The notes below the pieces were generated by a model. That model ran no database searches. It had not been told where the DNA came from and saw nothing but the letters and a program-made list of their open reading frames with translations. Below are positions 23,602 through 29,991 of a stretch of DNA of 33,001 bases, piece by piece (the first letter of the stretch is position 1; the number at the start of each line of letters is the position of its first letter). The DNA comes from DATIJJ01 sp035478255 (GTDB lineage Bacteria > Pseudomonadota > Gammaproteobacteria > DSM-16500): assembly GCA_035478255.1 (NCBI GenBank), contig DATIJV010000096.1, positions 1-33,001 on the forward strand. The letters run 5' to 3'. Position numbers and translations under genes: made by a program.

Positions 23602-24183
23602 ATGACGTCTATCACATCGTTCTTATTTGCAGAATACCGGCGCCAAGTCCTGGGTCTTTTATTGCTTCACCCAGAAATGCGCTATCACGTCCGTGAAATC
23701 GCTCGTCTTACCAATACCACCGCCGGGACTCTACACAGAGAATTATCTAAATTAGCTGAGGCTCAAGTATTAATACGAGAAGAAAGCGGCAATCAAGTCT
23801 ATTATCAAGCCAATACCGCCTTCCCTATTTTTGCAGAACTCGCTAGCATCTTACGAAAAACATCTGGCCTTGCAGAAGTGTTGGCAGAGGCACTCACACC
23901 ATTAGCAAAGAAAATTGATACCGCTTTTATTTTTGGCTCTTCAGCACGCGGAACGGAGACCGCGGGTAGCGATATTGACATACTCATTATTGGAGATATC
24001 CGTTTTAGCGATGCAGTAAAAGCATTTTATTCAGCACAAAGCTTGGTAAGGCGTGAAGTCAATCCAAAGGTATACACAAAATCAGAATGGAAAAAACTAA
24101 TGAAAGAGAAAAATTCTTTTGTTAAGGAAATTTTACAGGCACCTAAAATTTTTATGATAGGTACAATCGATGACATTGAATAA
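23602..24183 (+). CDS. Winged-helix MNT-type nucleotidyltransferase
   Basis: A 193-residue two-domain protein. Residues 1-70 form an ArsR/MarR-like winged helix (MRYHVREIARLTNTTAGTLHRELSKL). Residues about 95-193 form a minimal nucleotidyltransferase with FGSSARG (111-117) and SDIDILI (123-129, Asp124 and Asp126). In known MntA/HepT systems the MNT protein neutralises the HEPN RNase by adding AMP. Here it is first in the pair and fused to a DNA-binding domain, so it probably also regulates the operon. It overlaps the next gene by 14 bp. Confidence 0.88.
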   Translation: MTSITSFLFAEYRRQVLGLLLLHPEMRYHVREIARLTNTTAGTLHRELSKLAEAQVLIREESGNQVYYQANTAFPIFAELASILRKTSGLAEVLAEALTPLAKKIDTAFIFGSSARGTETAGSDIDILIIGDIRFSDAVKAFYSAQSLVRREVNPKVYTKSEWKKLMKEKNSFVKEILQAPKIFMIGTIDDIE

Positions 24184-24511
24184 TCTTGTCGGCATCAATC
24201 TCGAAAAAATCTCGATTGATCTTGGCGCGATAAAACGCTTGATTACCGCAGCAGAGCGAAATATTGCAGATGCAAAAATTACTGCCGTCAGCGCCGAAAA
24301 CCGTTTCGATGCTGCCTATAAAGCAATTATGCAAATAGCCAACGCGGCGTTACAGGCAAATGGCTATCGAACACTTACTAGCAAACCAGGGCATCATCAA
24401 GTCATGATTCAATCATTATCTAAAACACTCGGAGTTGATAATGATACGGTTCTATTACTTGACACGATGCGCAAACAACGAAATGCTGCGGATTATTCCG
24501 GCGATAATTAA
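24170..24511 (+). CDS. HEPN-like partner protein, probably C-terminally shortened
   Basis: A 113-residue, helical protein overlapping the MNT gene by 14 bp. The arrangement and the late motif MRKQRNAADYSGD (100-112) point to the HEPN superfamily of the SAV_6107-like kind, whose members pair with MNT proteins as RNase toxins. The usual RX4-6H motif is not strictly met: RN is followed by ADY rather than His. The stop comes one codon after SGD, where relatives continue for about another helix, so the C-terminus may have been lost. If so, this is a weakened or dead toxin. Confidence 0.68.
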   Translation: MTLNNLVGINLEKISIDLGAIKRLITAAERNIADAKITAVSAENRFDAAYKAIMQIANAALQANGYRTLTSKPGHHQVMIQSLSKTLGVDNDTVLLLDTMRKQRNAADYSGDN

Positions 24512-24632
24512 TTTTGAATTTATAGCAAAAAAAGCGGGTAAAAAGATTCGTTTTATTGATCCACGATGGGGTTTAGAAAAAATAATAGCTCGCTTAGCTA
24601 ATTTTGGAAACGAAGACATAGATCTACTCTAG
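24512..24632 (+). pseudogene. Possible coding remnant after the HEPN-like gene
   Basis: In the +1 frame relative to the HEPN-like gene, an open stretch encodes FEFIAKKAGKKIRFIDPRW and LEKIIARLANFGNEDIDLL before a stop at 24630-24632. The composition looks like a genuine protein C-terminus, but it has no start of its own and I do not recognise it. It may be the tail of a lost gene fused by deletion, or chance. Confidence 0.3.
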
Positions 24633-24844
24633 TAAAAATAAAAAACGTATTTCCACAAAAAAATCATTTGCGCCTTCACGCAGATATGAATCATCACATT
24701 TTTCCCCTCAAAAAAATAACAATGATTCTTTTATAAAAAAACAAAACAATAATCACCTGGCTTCTAATCAATGTTATTTGAATTAATAGAATCTGGGCTC
24801 ACACACGTCGCACTCAAAGGAAAAGTTTTCATCGTACTACTGTC
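24633..24844. other. AT-rich non-coding stretch, left part of the duplicated segment
   Basis: I see no gene here. From about 24685 onward the sequence resembles 28195-28354 (shared CTAATCAATGTTATTTGAA and ACACGTCGCACTCAAA). It therefore belongs to the duplicated segment that continues into the broken Cys-rich gene. Confidence 0.5.
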
Positions 24845-25009
24845 TTAATCAGGCGGTTTGCAGCTATCCTGTTTGCCATATTCGTCACATATGGAAACAG
24901 AATGCTCATAACAAAATGATTGGGACACTATTTTACAGGGAGGATAAGCTTCACTTTGGAACATCGTAGCGAGACAATCTCCCTGATTATCTACAACATG
25001 GTCAAAATC
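24845..25009 (-). pseudogene. Broken copy of the Cys-rich exported protein gene
   Basis: Nearly identical to the 3' part of the intact gene at 28355-28771, at a fixed offset of 3510 bases. The last 47 codons (from VVDNQGDCLATMF to CKPPD) are kept. Before them a 51-bp in-frame deletion joins DFDH to VVDN, and the 5' half with the signal peptide is gone, replaced by unrelated sequence with an in-frame stop at about 25012. It cannot be expressed as an exported protein. Confidence 0.8.
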
Positions 25010-25095
25010 TCAATGGACAAAGCCCCTAAATTTTGGTGTGGCCGATGTGGAAAATTGTTTAACTCGATATATGATGAAAAAAACGGTTTAATTAG

Positions 25096-26067
25096 TTATT
25101 CTCTTTTCTTACTTTCTTTAAATTTTTTCACATGCTGCGCCTTCCAAAGCAAGCCAGGATGATGACGAATTTTGTTTTGTTCTTCGAAATTAGTCGTTAG
25201 TAAAGATGGTTCTATCTGTGCACTATCCAATAATAAGTCCAAAAACTCTTGTTCATTAGCTCTAAAAGGCAAAATATTTGACATTATTTTTTTACAATCA
25301 TGAATAAGTTGTTCTGTCAAATTGGATTGCTGTATGTCTTGCTGTTTAAGAACAGGAACTAATTTCTTTTTAAGTTCTTCACTGTCAAATCCAATATCTT
25401 CTATTTTCAATGTACGCCAGTCTTTGCGATTCATACCGCCATAAACCATAAAAACTAAACGCAATTTTTCCATATCGATTGATTCTGAATGAAACAATTT
25501 GCTTACATCATACAAATCACGACTTGCCTTGCGAGACATCAAAGCAGCTAACTTTCCCGCAGCAAGTTCATGCAAATCAAGCAAGGGAATTTTATTTGCT
25601 TGATGTAAGCCTACATGAATTGAGTCCTTAACGAGGATGGGATAAAAAGTGACACGGTGTAAATAAGACAGATCAATCTCAATATTGCCACCAACTTTCA
25701 CTGAACTGGCATAGTTTAAACGCCATTTACCGCCAGCGTGTTCTTTTGCCACACGTTTAATTGTAAATCCTGAACGCTGACACAATCCCATCAAAATTTC
25801 TTCCAATTCTTTACGTTCTTCCAACATTGTATGCCGATCAATCGAACCAATATAATTAAAATCAATATCAACTGATAATCTTGGTAAATTAAAATAGAAA
25901 AGATTTAATGCGGTACCACCTTTCAATACCAAACGATTCTTTAAATAATTATTATCAAATATTTCATTTAAAAGACCTATTAGCTGAACTACTTTTTCCA
26001 ACATATCAGCATTTTTAAAACCCGTAATTCTTGACAGGTTATGCAAATCTTCTTGACGCAAGTTCAT
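25096..26067 (-). CDS. Second AbiEii-type nucleotidyltransferase toxin
   Basis: A 323-residue protein with the AbiEii core LVLKGGTALNLFYF (about residues 47-60) and LSVDIDFNYIG (Asp67, Asp69), then LHELAAGKLAALMSRKASRDLYDV, matching the conserved K...RD motif. It is only distantly like the toxin at 21428. I chose ATG at 26067: AGGAAG is six bases upstream and the start overlaps the abiEi stop as ATGA, the classic coupled layout. A GTG five codons earlier (26082) is less likely. All catalytic residues are present. Confidence 0.9.
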   Translation of the reverse strand: MNLRQEDLHNLSRITGFKNADMLEKVVQLIGLLNEIFDNNYLKNRLVLKGGTALNLFYFNLPRLSVDIDFNYIGSIDRHTMLEERKELEEILMGLCQRSGFTIKRVAKEHAGGKWRLNYASSVKVGGNIEIDLSYLHRVTFYPILVKDSIHVGLHQANKIPLLDLHELAAGKLAALMSRKASRDLYDVSKLFHSESIDMEKLRLVFMVYGGMNRKDWRTLKIEDIGFDSEELKKKLVPVLKQQDIQQSNLTEQLIHDCKKIMSNILPFRANEQEFLDLLLDSAQIEPSLLTTNFEEQNKIRHHPGLLWKAQHVKKFKESKKRE

Positions 26068-26870
26068 GATTCTTCCTTCCACGATTGTTCGATGATTTCT
26101 GAAGGTATTATAAGATTCCAGCGGGAATTAAATTTGCTGGATGATTTTTGTAGCTTATCAACATAATGCGGCTGTTTGGGACGGCGTGCTTCTAATTTTG
26201 CAAGATGGTAGTCTTTGACACGTAATTCTTTTTGATGCTGTTCAAGGTAAAAACCAACAAGCGCTATTGTCGTCACGTTATCAAGCAGAAAAGCATACTC
26301 TATCACTTTGTCTAAATCAAAATATTCTACTGACTCCAATGAGCGCCAAACCTCCTCCCATCCACCGCTCAAATCTGGTCGATCCAACATATCAACCAAT
26401 GTACGCTCAAAGCCTGTGACTCGTAACTGGCAGCCACGATGTAAAACAGTTTTCACGCCGAACATTTCCTGCCTCTTCTCACGCAATGATTTTGGAAATA
26501 ATACAAGTCGAAAGATATCTTCACGGAAGGGTATATTCGCTGATCGTGCATGAGACAGAACACAAAATTGATGCGTTATAGAATAGCTCTTACCATAAAA
26601 TGCTAAAGCGCTATGGTAACCAATAACTGTATTATCTACCAATTTAGCGGCTATAAGATAGGGGTCGACCGCATAAGATTCCGGCGATGAGCCTGATGGC
26701 ACCACTGCAAATAACCCTCTTCGAACTCGAATCAAGTTTCCCGCCTTAATATGATAAGATAGCAATGCTTCTTGAGCTCTCTCACCGGCATGTTTCTCTA
26801 GCTCTAGAAATCCAGCATATTCTTTGCTAGTAAACACAGGATGTTGGTTAAAAAAATCAGCTGGTTTCAT
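26064..26870 (-). CDS. Second AbiEi-type antitoxin
   Basis: A 268-residue protein with an N-terminal winged-helix domain (about 1-60; FTSKEYAGFLELEK ... LLSYHIKAGNLIRVRRGLFAVVP) and a longer C-terminal domain including NTVIGYHSALAFYG and VTGFERTLVDMLDRPDLSGG, as in full-length AbiEi antitoxins. It should repress its own promoter and oppose the coupled AbiEii. It is transcribed against the first abiE operon. The ribosome binding site is weak (TAGGTT). Confidence 0.88.
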   Translation of the reverse strand: MKPADFFNQHPVFTSKEYAGFLELEKHAGERAQEALLSYHIKAGNLIRVRRGLFAVVPSGSSPESYAVDPYLIAAKLVDNTVIGYHSALAFYGKSYSITHQFCVLSHARSANIPFREDIFRLVLFPKSLREKRQEMFGVKTVLHRGCQLRVTGFERTLVDMLDRPDLSGGWEEVWRSLESVEYFDLDKVIEYAFLLDNVTTIALVGFYLEQHQKELRVKDYHLAKLEARRPKQPHYVDKLQKSSSKFNSRWNLIIPSEIIEQSWKEES

Positions 26871-26902
26871 AATTAACCTACTTGATTAAAATACAAGAAA
26901 CA

Positions 26903-26938
26903 CATAGTAATACTATGGGTTTTATGCGTTTTTGTCAA
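26903..26938 (-). promoter_or_regulatory. Promoter and palindromic operator of the second abiE operon
   Basis: On the minus strand, a perfect TTGACA (26933-26938), 17 bp, then TAGTAT (26910-26915). A 15-bp palindrome, CATAGTAATACTATG (26903-26917), covers the -10 box exactly, as expected for autorepression by AbiEi. Confidence 0.7.
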
Positions 26939-27016
26939 GTTATAGGATAATGGCTGCATATAGCAATTATTTGAATTACAATTATAATGTTAATCGTTTT
27001 AGTTGGAGTTAAAAAA

Positions 27017-27211
27017 ATGTCTTATTCAAAAATAGAAAAACCATTAATTGAGGGTAAATTTTCTCGCCAATATAGTGAGATAATGAGACAAGTTCAAATT
27101 GCCAAGGCCAATCTAACCCCCTTTGATCTAAGACAACCATCTGCTTTAGAAGAGGTGGATAGTATTACAACTTATCAAGTTAGCTGCACCTCCTTTTTGG
27201 AAAGAAAATAA
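27017..27211 (+). CDS. Small hypothetical protein coupled to a ClpP-fold protease
   Basis: A 64-residue hydrophilic protein (MSYSKIEKPLIEGKFSRQY...) that I do not recognise. The start at 27017 is chosen because TGGAG lies eight bases upstream; the in-frame ATG at 26987 has no such site. Only two bases separate its stop from the protease start, so they are certainly co-expressed. It could be a partner, substrate or regulator of the protease; nothing in its sequence decides this. Confidence 0.7.
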   Translation: MSYSKIEKPLIEGKFSRQYSEIMRQVQIAKANLTPFDLRQPSALEEVDSITTYQVSCTSFLERK

Positions 27212-27213
27212 TA

Positions 27214-28134
27214 ATGCCAAATTGGAATGAAGTCTTAAACAAGATCGAAAAAACCCGTCACGATCTTGCAAATAAATCACAGAGTTCCATCGATACAATT
27301 AGACGATCATACTTAGAGAAACTTTATAAAAAAACTGGCCGGAATGTGATCGCATATTATTCTGCTTTTTTATCAAAGCCTAAAATTGAATCCAGCATTA
27401 CCGATGAAGATAAAAATGGTTTTATGATGGCCGTACATGGACTGGATCGAAATAAAGGCGTGGATTTAATTCTTCATACTCCTGGTGGCGACATTCCTGC
27501 TACTGAGTCTCTTGTTAATTACCTGCATAAAATGTTTGGAAATAATATTCGCGCAATCGTTCCTCAAATTGCGATGTCGGCTGGCACTATGCTTGCATGT
27601 TCATGCAAGAGCATATTGATGGGAAAACATTCTAATCTAGGCCCTATTGACCCACAACTTAGCGGTATCCCTGCGCATGGTGTTGTTATGGAATTTCAAC
27701 GTGCCTTCGAGGAAATTAAACAAAATCCTGAAAAGGCTGTCATCTGGGCACAAATAATTTCAAAATATCATCCAACCTTCCTTAGCCAATGTGAAAATGC
27801 TATAAAATGGTCGCATTCATTTGTACAAAAACAATTAAAATCAGTCATGTTTGAAGACGAAAAAGATGCTGATAAAAAAGCTGATGAAATTACAAAAAAA
27901 TTGAGCAATTTTGATGATAATAAAACCCATGCTCGTCACATCCATATAGATGAATGCAAACAGCTTGGGCTGAAAATCGAAGATATTGAGACTAATCCAG
28001 AAATACAAGACTTAATCCTAACCGTTCACCACTGCTATATGCACAGCCTAATGAACACACCAACCTTTAAAATAATCGAAAATCATAATGGAGTTGCTTT
28101 TGCCAAACAGCAACTTATGCAAATTGCTCAATAA
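27214..28134 (+). CDS. SDH-type Clp-fold serine protease
   Basis: A 306-residue protein of the SDH_sah/SppA-like branch of the ClpP/crotonase fold. Signature segments are VDLILHTPGGDIPATESLV (oxyanion region, about 83-101), PQIAMSAGTMLA with nucleophile Ser122, and MGKHSNLGPIDPQLSG (about 136-151). The N-terminus is a charged helix without a signal peptide, so it is probably cytoplasmic or peripherally membrane-bound. No unfoldase partner gene is adjacent. Such proteins are frequent in accessory regions, but their role is poorly known. GGAAAG precedes the start. Confidence 0.88.
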   Translation: MPNWNEVLNKIEKTRHDLANKSQSSIDTIRRSYLEKLYKKTGRNVIAYYSAFLSKPKIESSITDEDKNGFMMAVHGLDRNKGVDLILHTPGGDIPATESLVNYLHKMFGNNIRAIVPQIAMSAGTMLACSCKSILMGKHSNLGPIDPQLSGIPAHGVVMEFQRAFEEIKQNPEKAVIWAQIISKYHPTFLSQCENAIKWSHSFVQKQLKSVMFEDEKDADKKADEITKKLSNFDDNKTHARHIHIDECKQLGLKIEDIETNPEIQDLILTVHHCYMHSLMNTPTFKIIENHNGVAFAKQQLMQIAQ

Positions 28135-28354
28135 CACTTACCAATAATTTTAGTATCTGATGGTAATTGGATTTCAGCATCCTTCAAAGAAAACATAAAT
28201 CATCATATTTTGTTTCTCTCAAAAATATCAATGTATTTCTAAATACAAAACAATAAACAGTGATCGCCTATTTCTAATCAATGTTATTTGAAATAACAGA
28301 GCCGCTTTCCACACACGTCGCACTCAAATGAAAAGTTTTCATCATACTGCTGTC

Positions 28355-28771
28355 TTAATCAGGCGGTTTGCAGCTATCCTGTTTGCCATATTCGTCACAT
28401 ATGGAAACAGAATGCTCATAACAAAATGATTGGGACACTATTTTACAGGGAGGGTAAGCTTCGCTTTGGAACATCGTGGCAAGACAATCTCCCTGATTAT
28501 CTACAACAATATGTTTTTCACTGCAGTCCGGCTGCTGCGCGACCGGCTTGCAAGTCATATGGTCAAAATCGAGGCAATAAGGTTGATCTGGCTTCATACT
28601 CACAGGGATGCACGCGCAATATTCTTCGCGGCCTTCGGGACAGCCGTCTTCGTCGGAACCGCATAAAAAATAAGTTGGAGGCTCCGCGTAGAGGTTTGGA
28701 ATCGTAAATAAAAATGGACTGAACATAATAAGACAGTTTAGATAAATTAATAAATTCGTTTTGCGTTTCAT
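28355..28771 (-). CDS. Cys-rich exported protein of unknown function
   Basis: A 138-residue protein starting at 28771 (MKRKTNLLIYLNCLIMF), with CAGGAAA upstream; the in-frame ATG at 28792 is less well placed. A signal peptide ends near NLYA-EPP. The mature part of about 110 residues holds some 14 Cys, e.g. CGSDEDGCPEGREEYCACIP, suggesting a disulfide-knotted periplasmic or secreted protein. I do not recognise the family. A broken second copy lies 3510 bases to the left at 24845-25009. Confidence 0.8.
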   Translation of the reverse strand: MKRKTNLLIYLNCLIMFSPFLFTIPNLYAEPPTYFLCGSDEDGCPEGREEYCACIPVSMKPDQPYCLDFDHMTCKPVAQQPDCSEKHIVVDNQGDCLATMFQSEAYPPCKIVSQSFCYEHSVSICDEYGKQDSCKPPD

Positions 28772-28854
28772 AAATAAATTTCCTGGGGTCATGGAAGAAA
28801 AGTATGGAAAGAAAGGTATTGGGTATGCGTAAGTATTTGGTGAGAGGTATAAAA

Positions 28855-28990
28855 CCTCCTTCCCCTTTCCCCTTCCTCCAAACGAAAAGCGCGTTTAGAG
28901 GAAGGGGGACGCTCTAACTTAAGCGCATCTATATCGAAGAGTTCCCCTTCCTCTAAACGCGTTTTTCGTTTGGAGGAAGGGGAAAGGGGC
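28855..28990. repeat. Family A long inverted repeat, copy 3
   Basis: The left arm (CCTCCTTCCCCTTTCCCCTT onward) and right arm are close to perfect inverses over about 55 bp. Each arm also carries its own hairpin, here with CTCCAAACG/CGTTTAGAG and CTCTAAACG/CGTTTGGAG stems. Compared with copy 2, the loop-proximal stem has changed on both sides together. The right end lacks the final GGAAGGAGG. Confidence 0.85.
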
Positions 28991-29027
28991 ACTGCCATTA
29001 AGTTAAGCGAAAGCTGATTAGAGCGTC

Positions 29028-29093
29028 ATCCCGGAATTTACTCAGTCTTAATTCGCGCTTTTTGTGAATTTAGACTGAGTTAATGTCCGGGAT
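29028..29093. repeat. Family B hairpin repeat, copy 4a
   Basis: In the inverted orientation, with middle stem ACTCAGTCT pairing with AGACTGAGT. Relative to copy 2a (ACTCACTCT/AGAGTGAGT type) both strands changed in a matching way. Together with copy 4b it repeats the head-to-head layout seen at 6407-6557. Confidence 0.85.
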
Positions 29094-29112
29094 CCAGCCG
29101 AATGATAAGTAG

Positions 29113-29178
29113 ATCCCGGACATTAAGTAGCGCTAAATTCGCAAAAGGCGCTCATTAAGCGCTACTAAATTCCGGGAT
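29113..29178. repeat. Family B hairpin repeat, copy 4b
   Basis: Middle stem AGTAGCGCT/AGCGCTACT as in copy 2b, but the right arm has GCGCTCATT where the left predicts GCGCGAATT, so part of the inner stem is broken. The conserved GGGGCTGAGCTATTAC flank follows (to 29204), a few bases before the tRNA gene. Confidence 0.85.
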
Positions 29179-29220
29179 GACAACCAATGGGGCTGAGCTA
29201 TTACAATGAGAGGAATAAAA

Positions 29221-29296
29221 TGGTGGGTCGTCTGCGATTCGAACGCAGGACCAACAGGTTAAAAGCCTGCTGCTCTACCGACTGAGCTAACGACCC
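29221..29296 (-). tRNA. tRNA-Lys(UUU)
   Basis: A complete 76-base tRNA including an encoded CCA. The acceptor stem GGGTCGT pairs with ACGACCC, and the D arm contains TAGCTCAGTCGGTAGAGC. The anticodon stem GCAGG/CCTGT encloses CTTTTAA, giving anticodon UUU for lysine, and the T arm reads GGTTCGAA-like CGTTCGAATCGC. It follows queE on the same strand. Part of it is duplicated exactly at 23370-23397, marking it as an integration target. Confidence 0.97.
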
Positions 29297-29325
29297 GTTT
29301 GATATGTGATAAACTGAAGGCGCCA

Positions 29326-29353
29326 ATCATACCGAATTTAAAAAAAATATCAA
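29326..29353 (-). promoter_or_regulatory. Promoter of tRNA-Lys
   Basis: On the minus strand, TTGATA (29348-29353, overlapping the queE stop), 16 bp, then TATGAT (29326-29331). Initiation would fall about 20 bases before the mature tRNA 5' end. Confidence 0.55.
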
Positions 29354-29991
29354 CGCCCTTTGACGTCTCCCCATAAAAATTTATGAAGCTGAATTTGTAA
29401 TCGAACAGGCAATTGGTCTTCTAAAATCCAGTCAGCCAACTGCCCGGGAGACTGTTCTTCATAACTGGGTGAAAATAATACCTGACAAGCCTGGGTCAAT
29501 CGATATTGCTGGATCACATCTTTGGCCCAGTTATAATCTTCCCGATGACAAATAACAAATTTGATTTGATCATGCGGCAATAAATATTCTGTATTGGCAT
29601 AATAATTTTTATTCATTTCGCCTGATCCCGGCGTTTTGATATCAACCACTTTGACAACTCTTTTATCGACATCGCCAACACTCAACGCACCGCTGGTTTC
29701 CAGCGATACTTCGTATCCCGCATCACATAATCGCGTTAATAATTCCAGACATGTTTTTTGCGCTAATGGCTCGCCGCCCGTCACTGTCACATACTGCGCA
29801 CTAAATTTCCCAACCTCTGCCAGAATATCATCAATTTCCCGCCAGTCTCCGCCTTGAAAAGCATATGCTGTATCACAATAACCGCATCGCAATGGGCAGC
29901 CTGTCAGACGAATAAAAACGGTTGGCAAGCCAACCGTCCGTGTTTCGCCTTGAAGCGAAAAAAATATTTCAGTAACACGCAGCCGGCCCAC
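29350..29991 (-). CDS. queE: 7-carboxy-7-deazaguanine synthase
   Basis: Radical SAM enzyme in queuosine precursor synthesis. It converts 6-carboxy-tetrahydropterin to 7-carboxy-7-deazaguanine. The 213-residue protein has the cluster-binding CPLRCGYC (C-x3-C-x2-C), the SAM-binding VTGGEPLAQ, and family segments FFSLQGET and LQIQLHKFLWG. The start codon is GTG, and its last base is also the last base of the cpoB stop (TAGTG), so translation is coupled to cpoB. Presence after the tol-pal genes is a common arrangement. queC is not seen here. Confidence 0.95.
   Translation of the reverse strand: MGRLRVTEIFFSLQGETRTVGLPTVFIRLTGCPLRCGYCDTAYAFQGGDWREIDDILAEVGKFSAQYVTVTGGEPLAQKTCLELLTRLCDAGYEVSLETSGALSVGDVDKRVVKVVDIKTPGSGEMNKNYYANTEYLLPHDQIKFVICHREDYNWAKDVIQQYRLTQACQVLFSPSYEEQSPGQLADWILEDQLPVRLQIQLHKFLWGDVKGR

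Noticed and set aside
24435..24632. Independent small gene in the +1 frame
   Set aside because: It has no ribosome binding site and overlaps the HEPN-like gene; only its last part looks coding, so it is listed as a possible remnant.
24920..25162. Plus-strand ORF starting MGHYFTGRISF, repeated at 28430
   Set aside because: It is the antisense of the duplicated Cys-rich exported gene, whose minus-strand frame has the signal peptide and ribosome binding site.
28135..28175. Terminator after the protease gene (TTACCA...TGGTAA)
   Set aside because: The stem is only six pairs with a large AT loop and no T-run.
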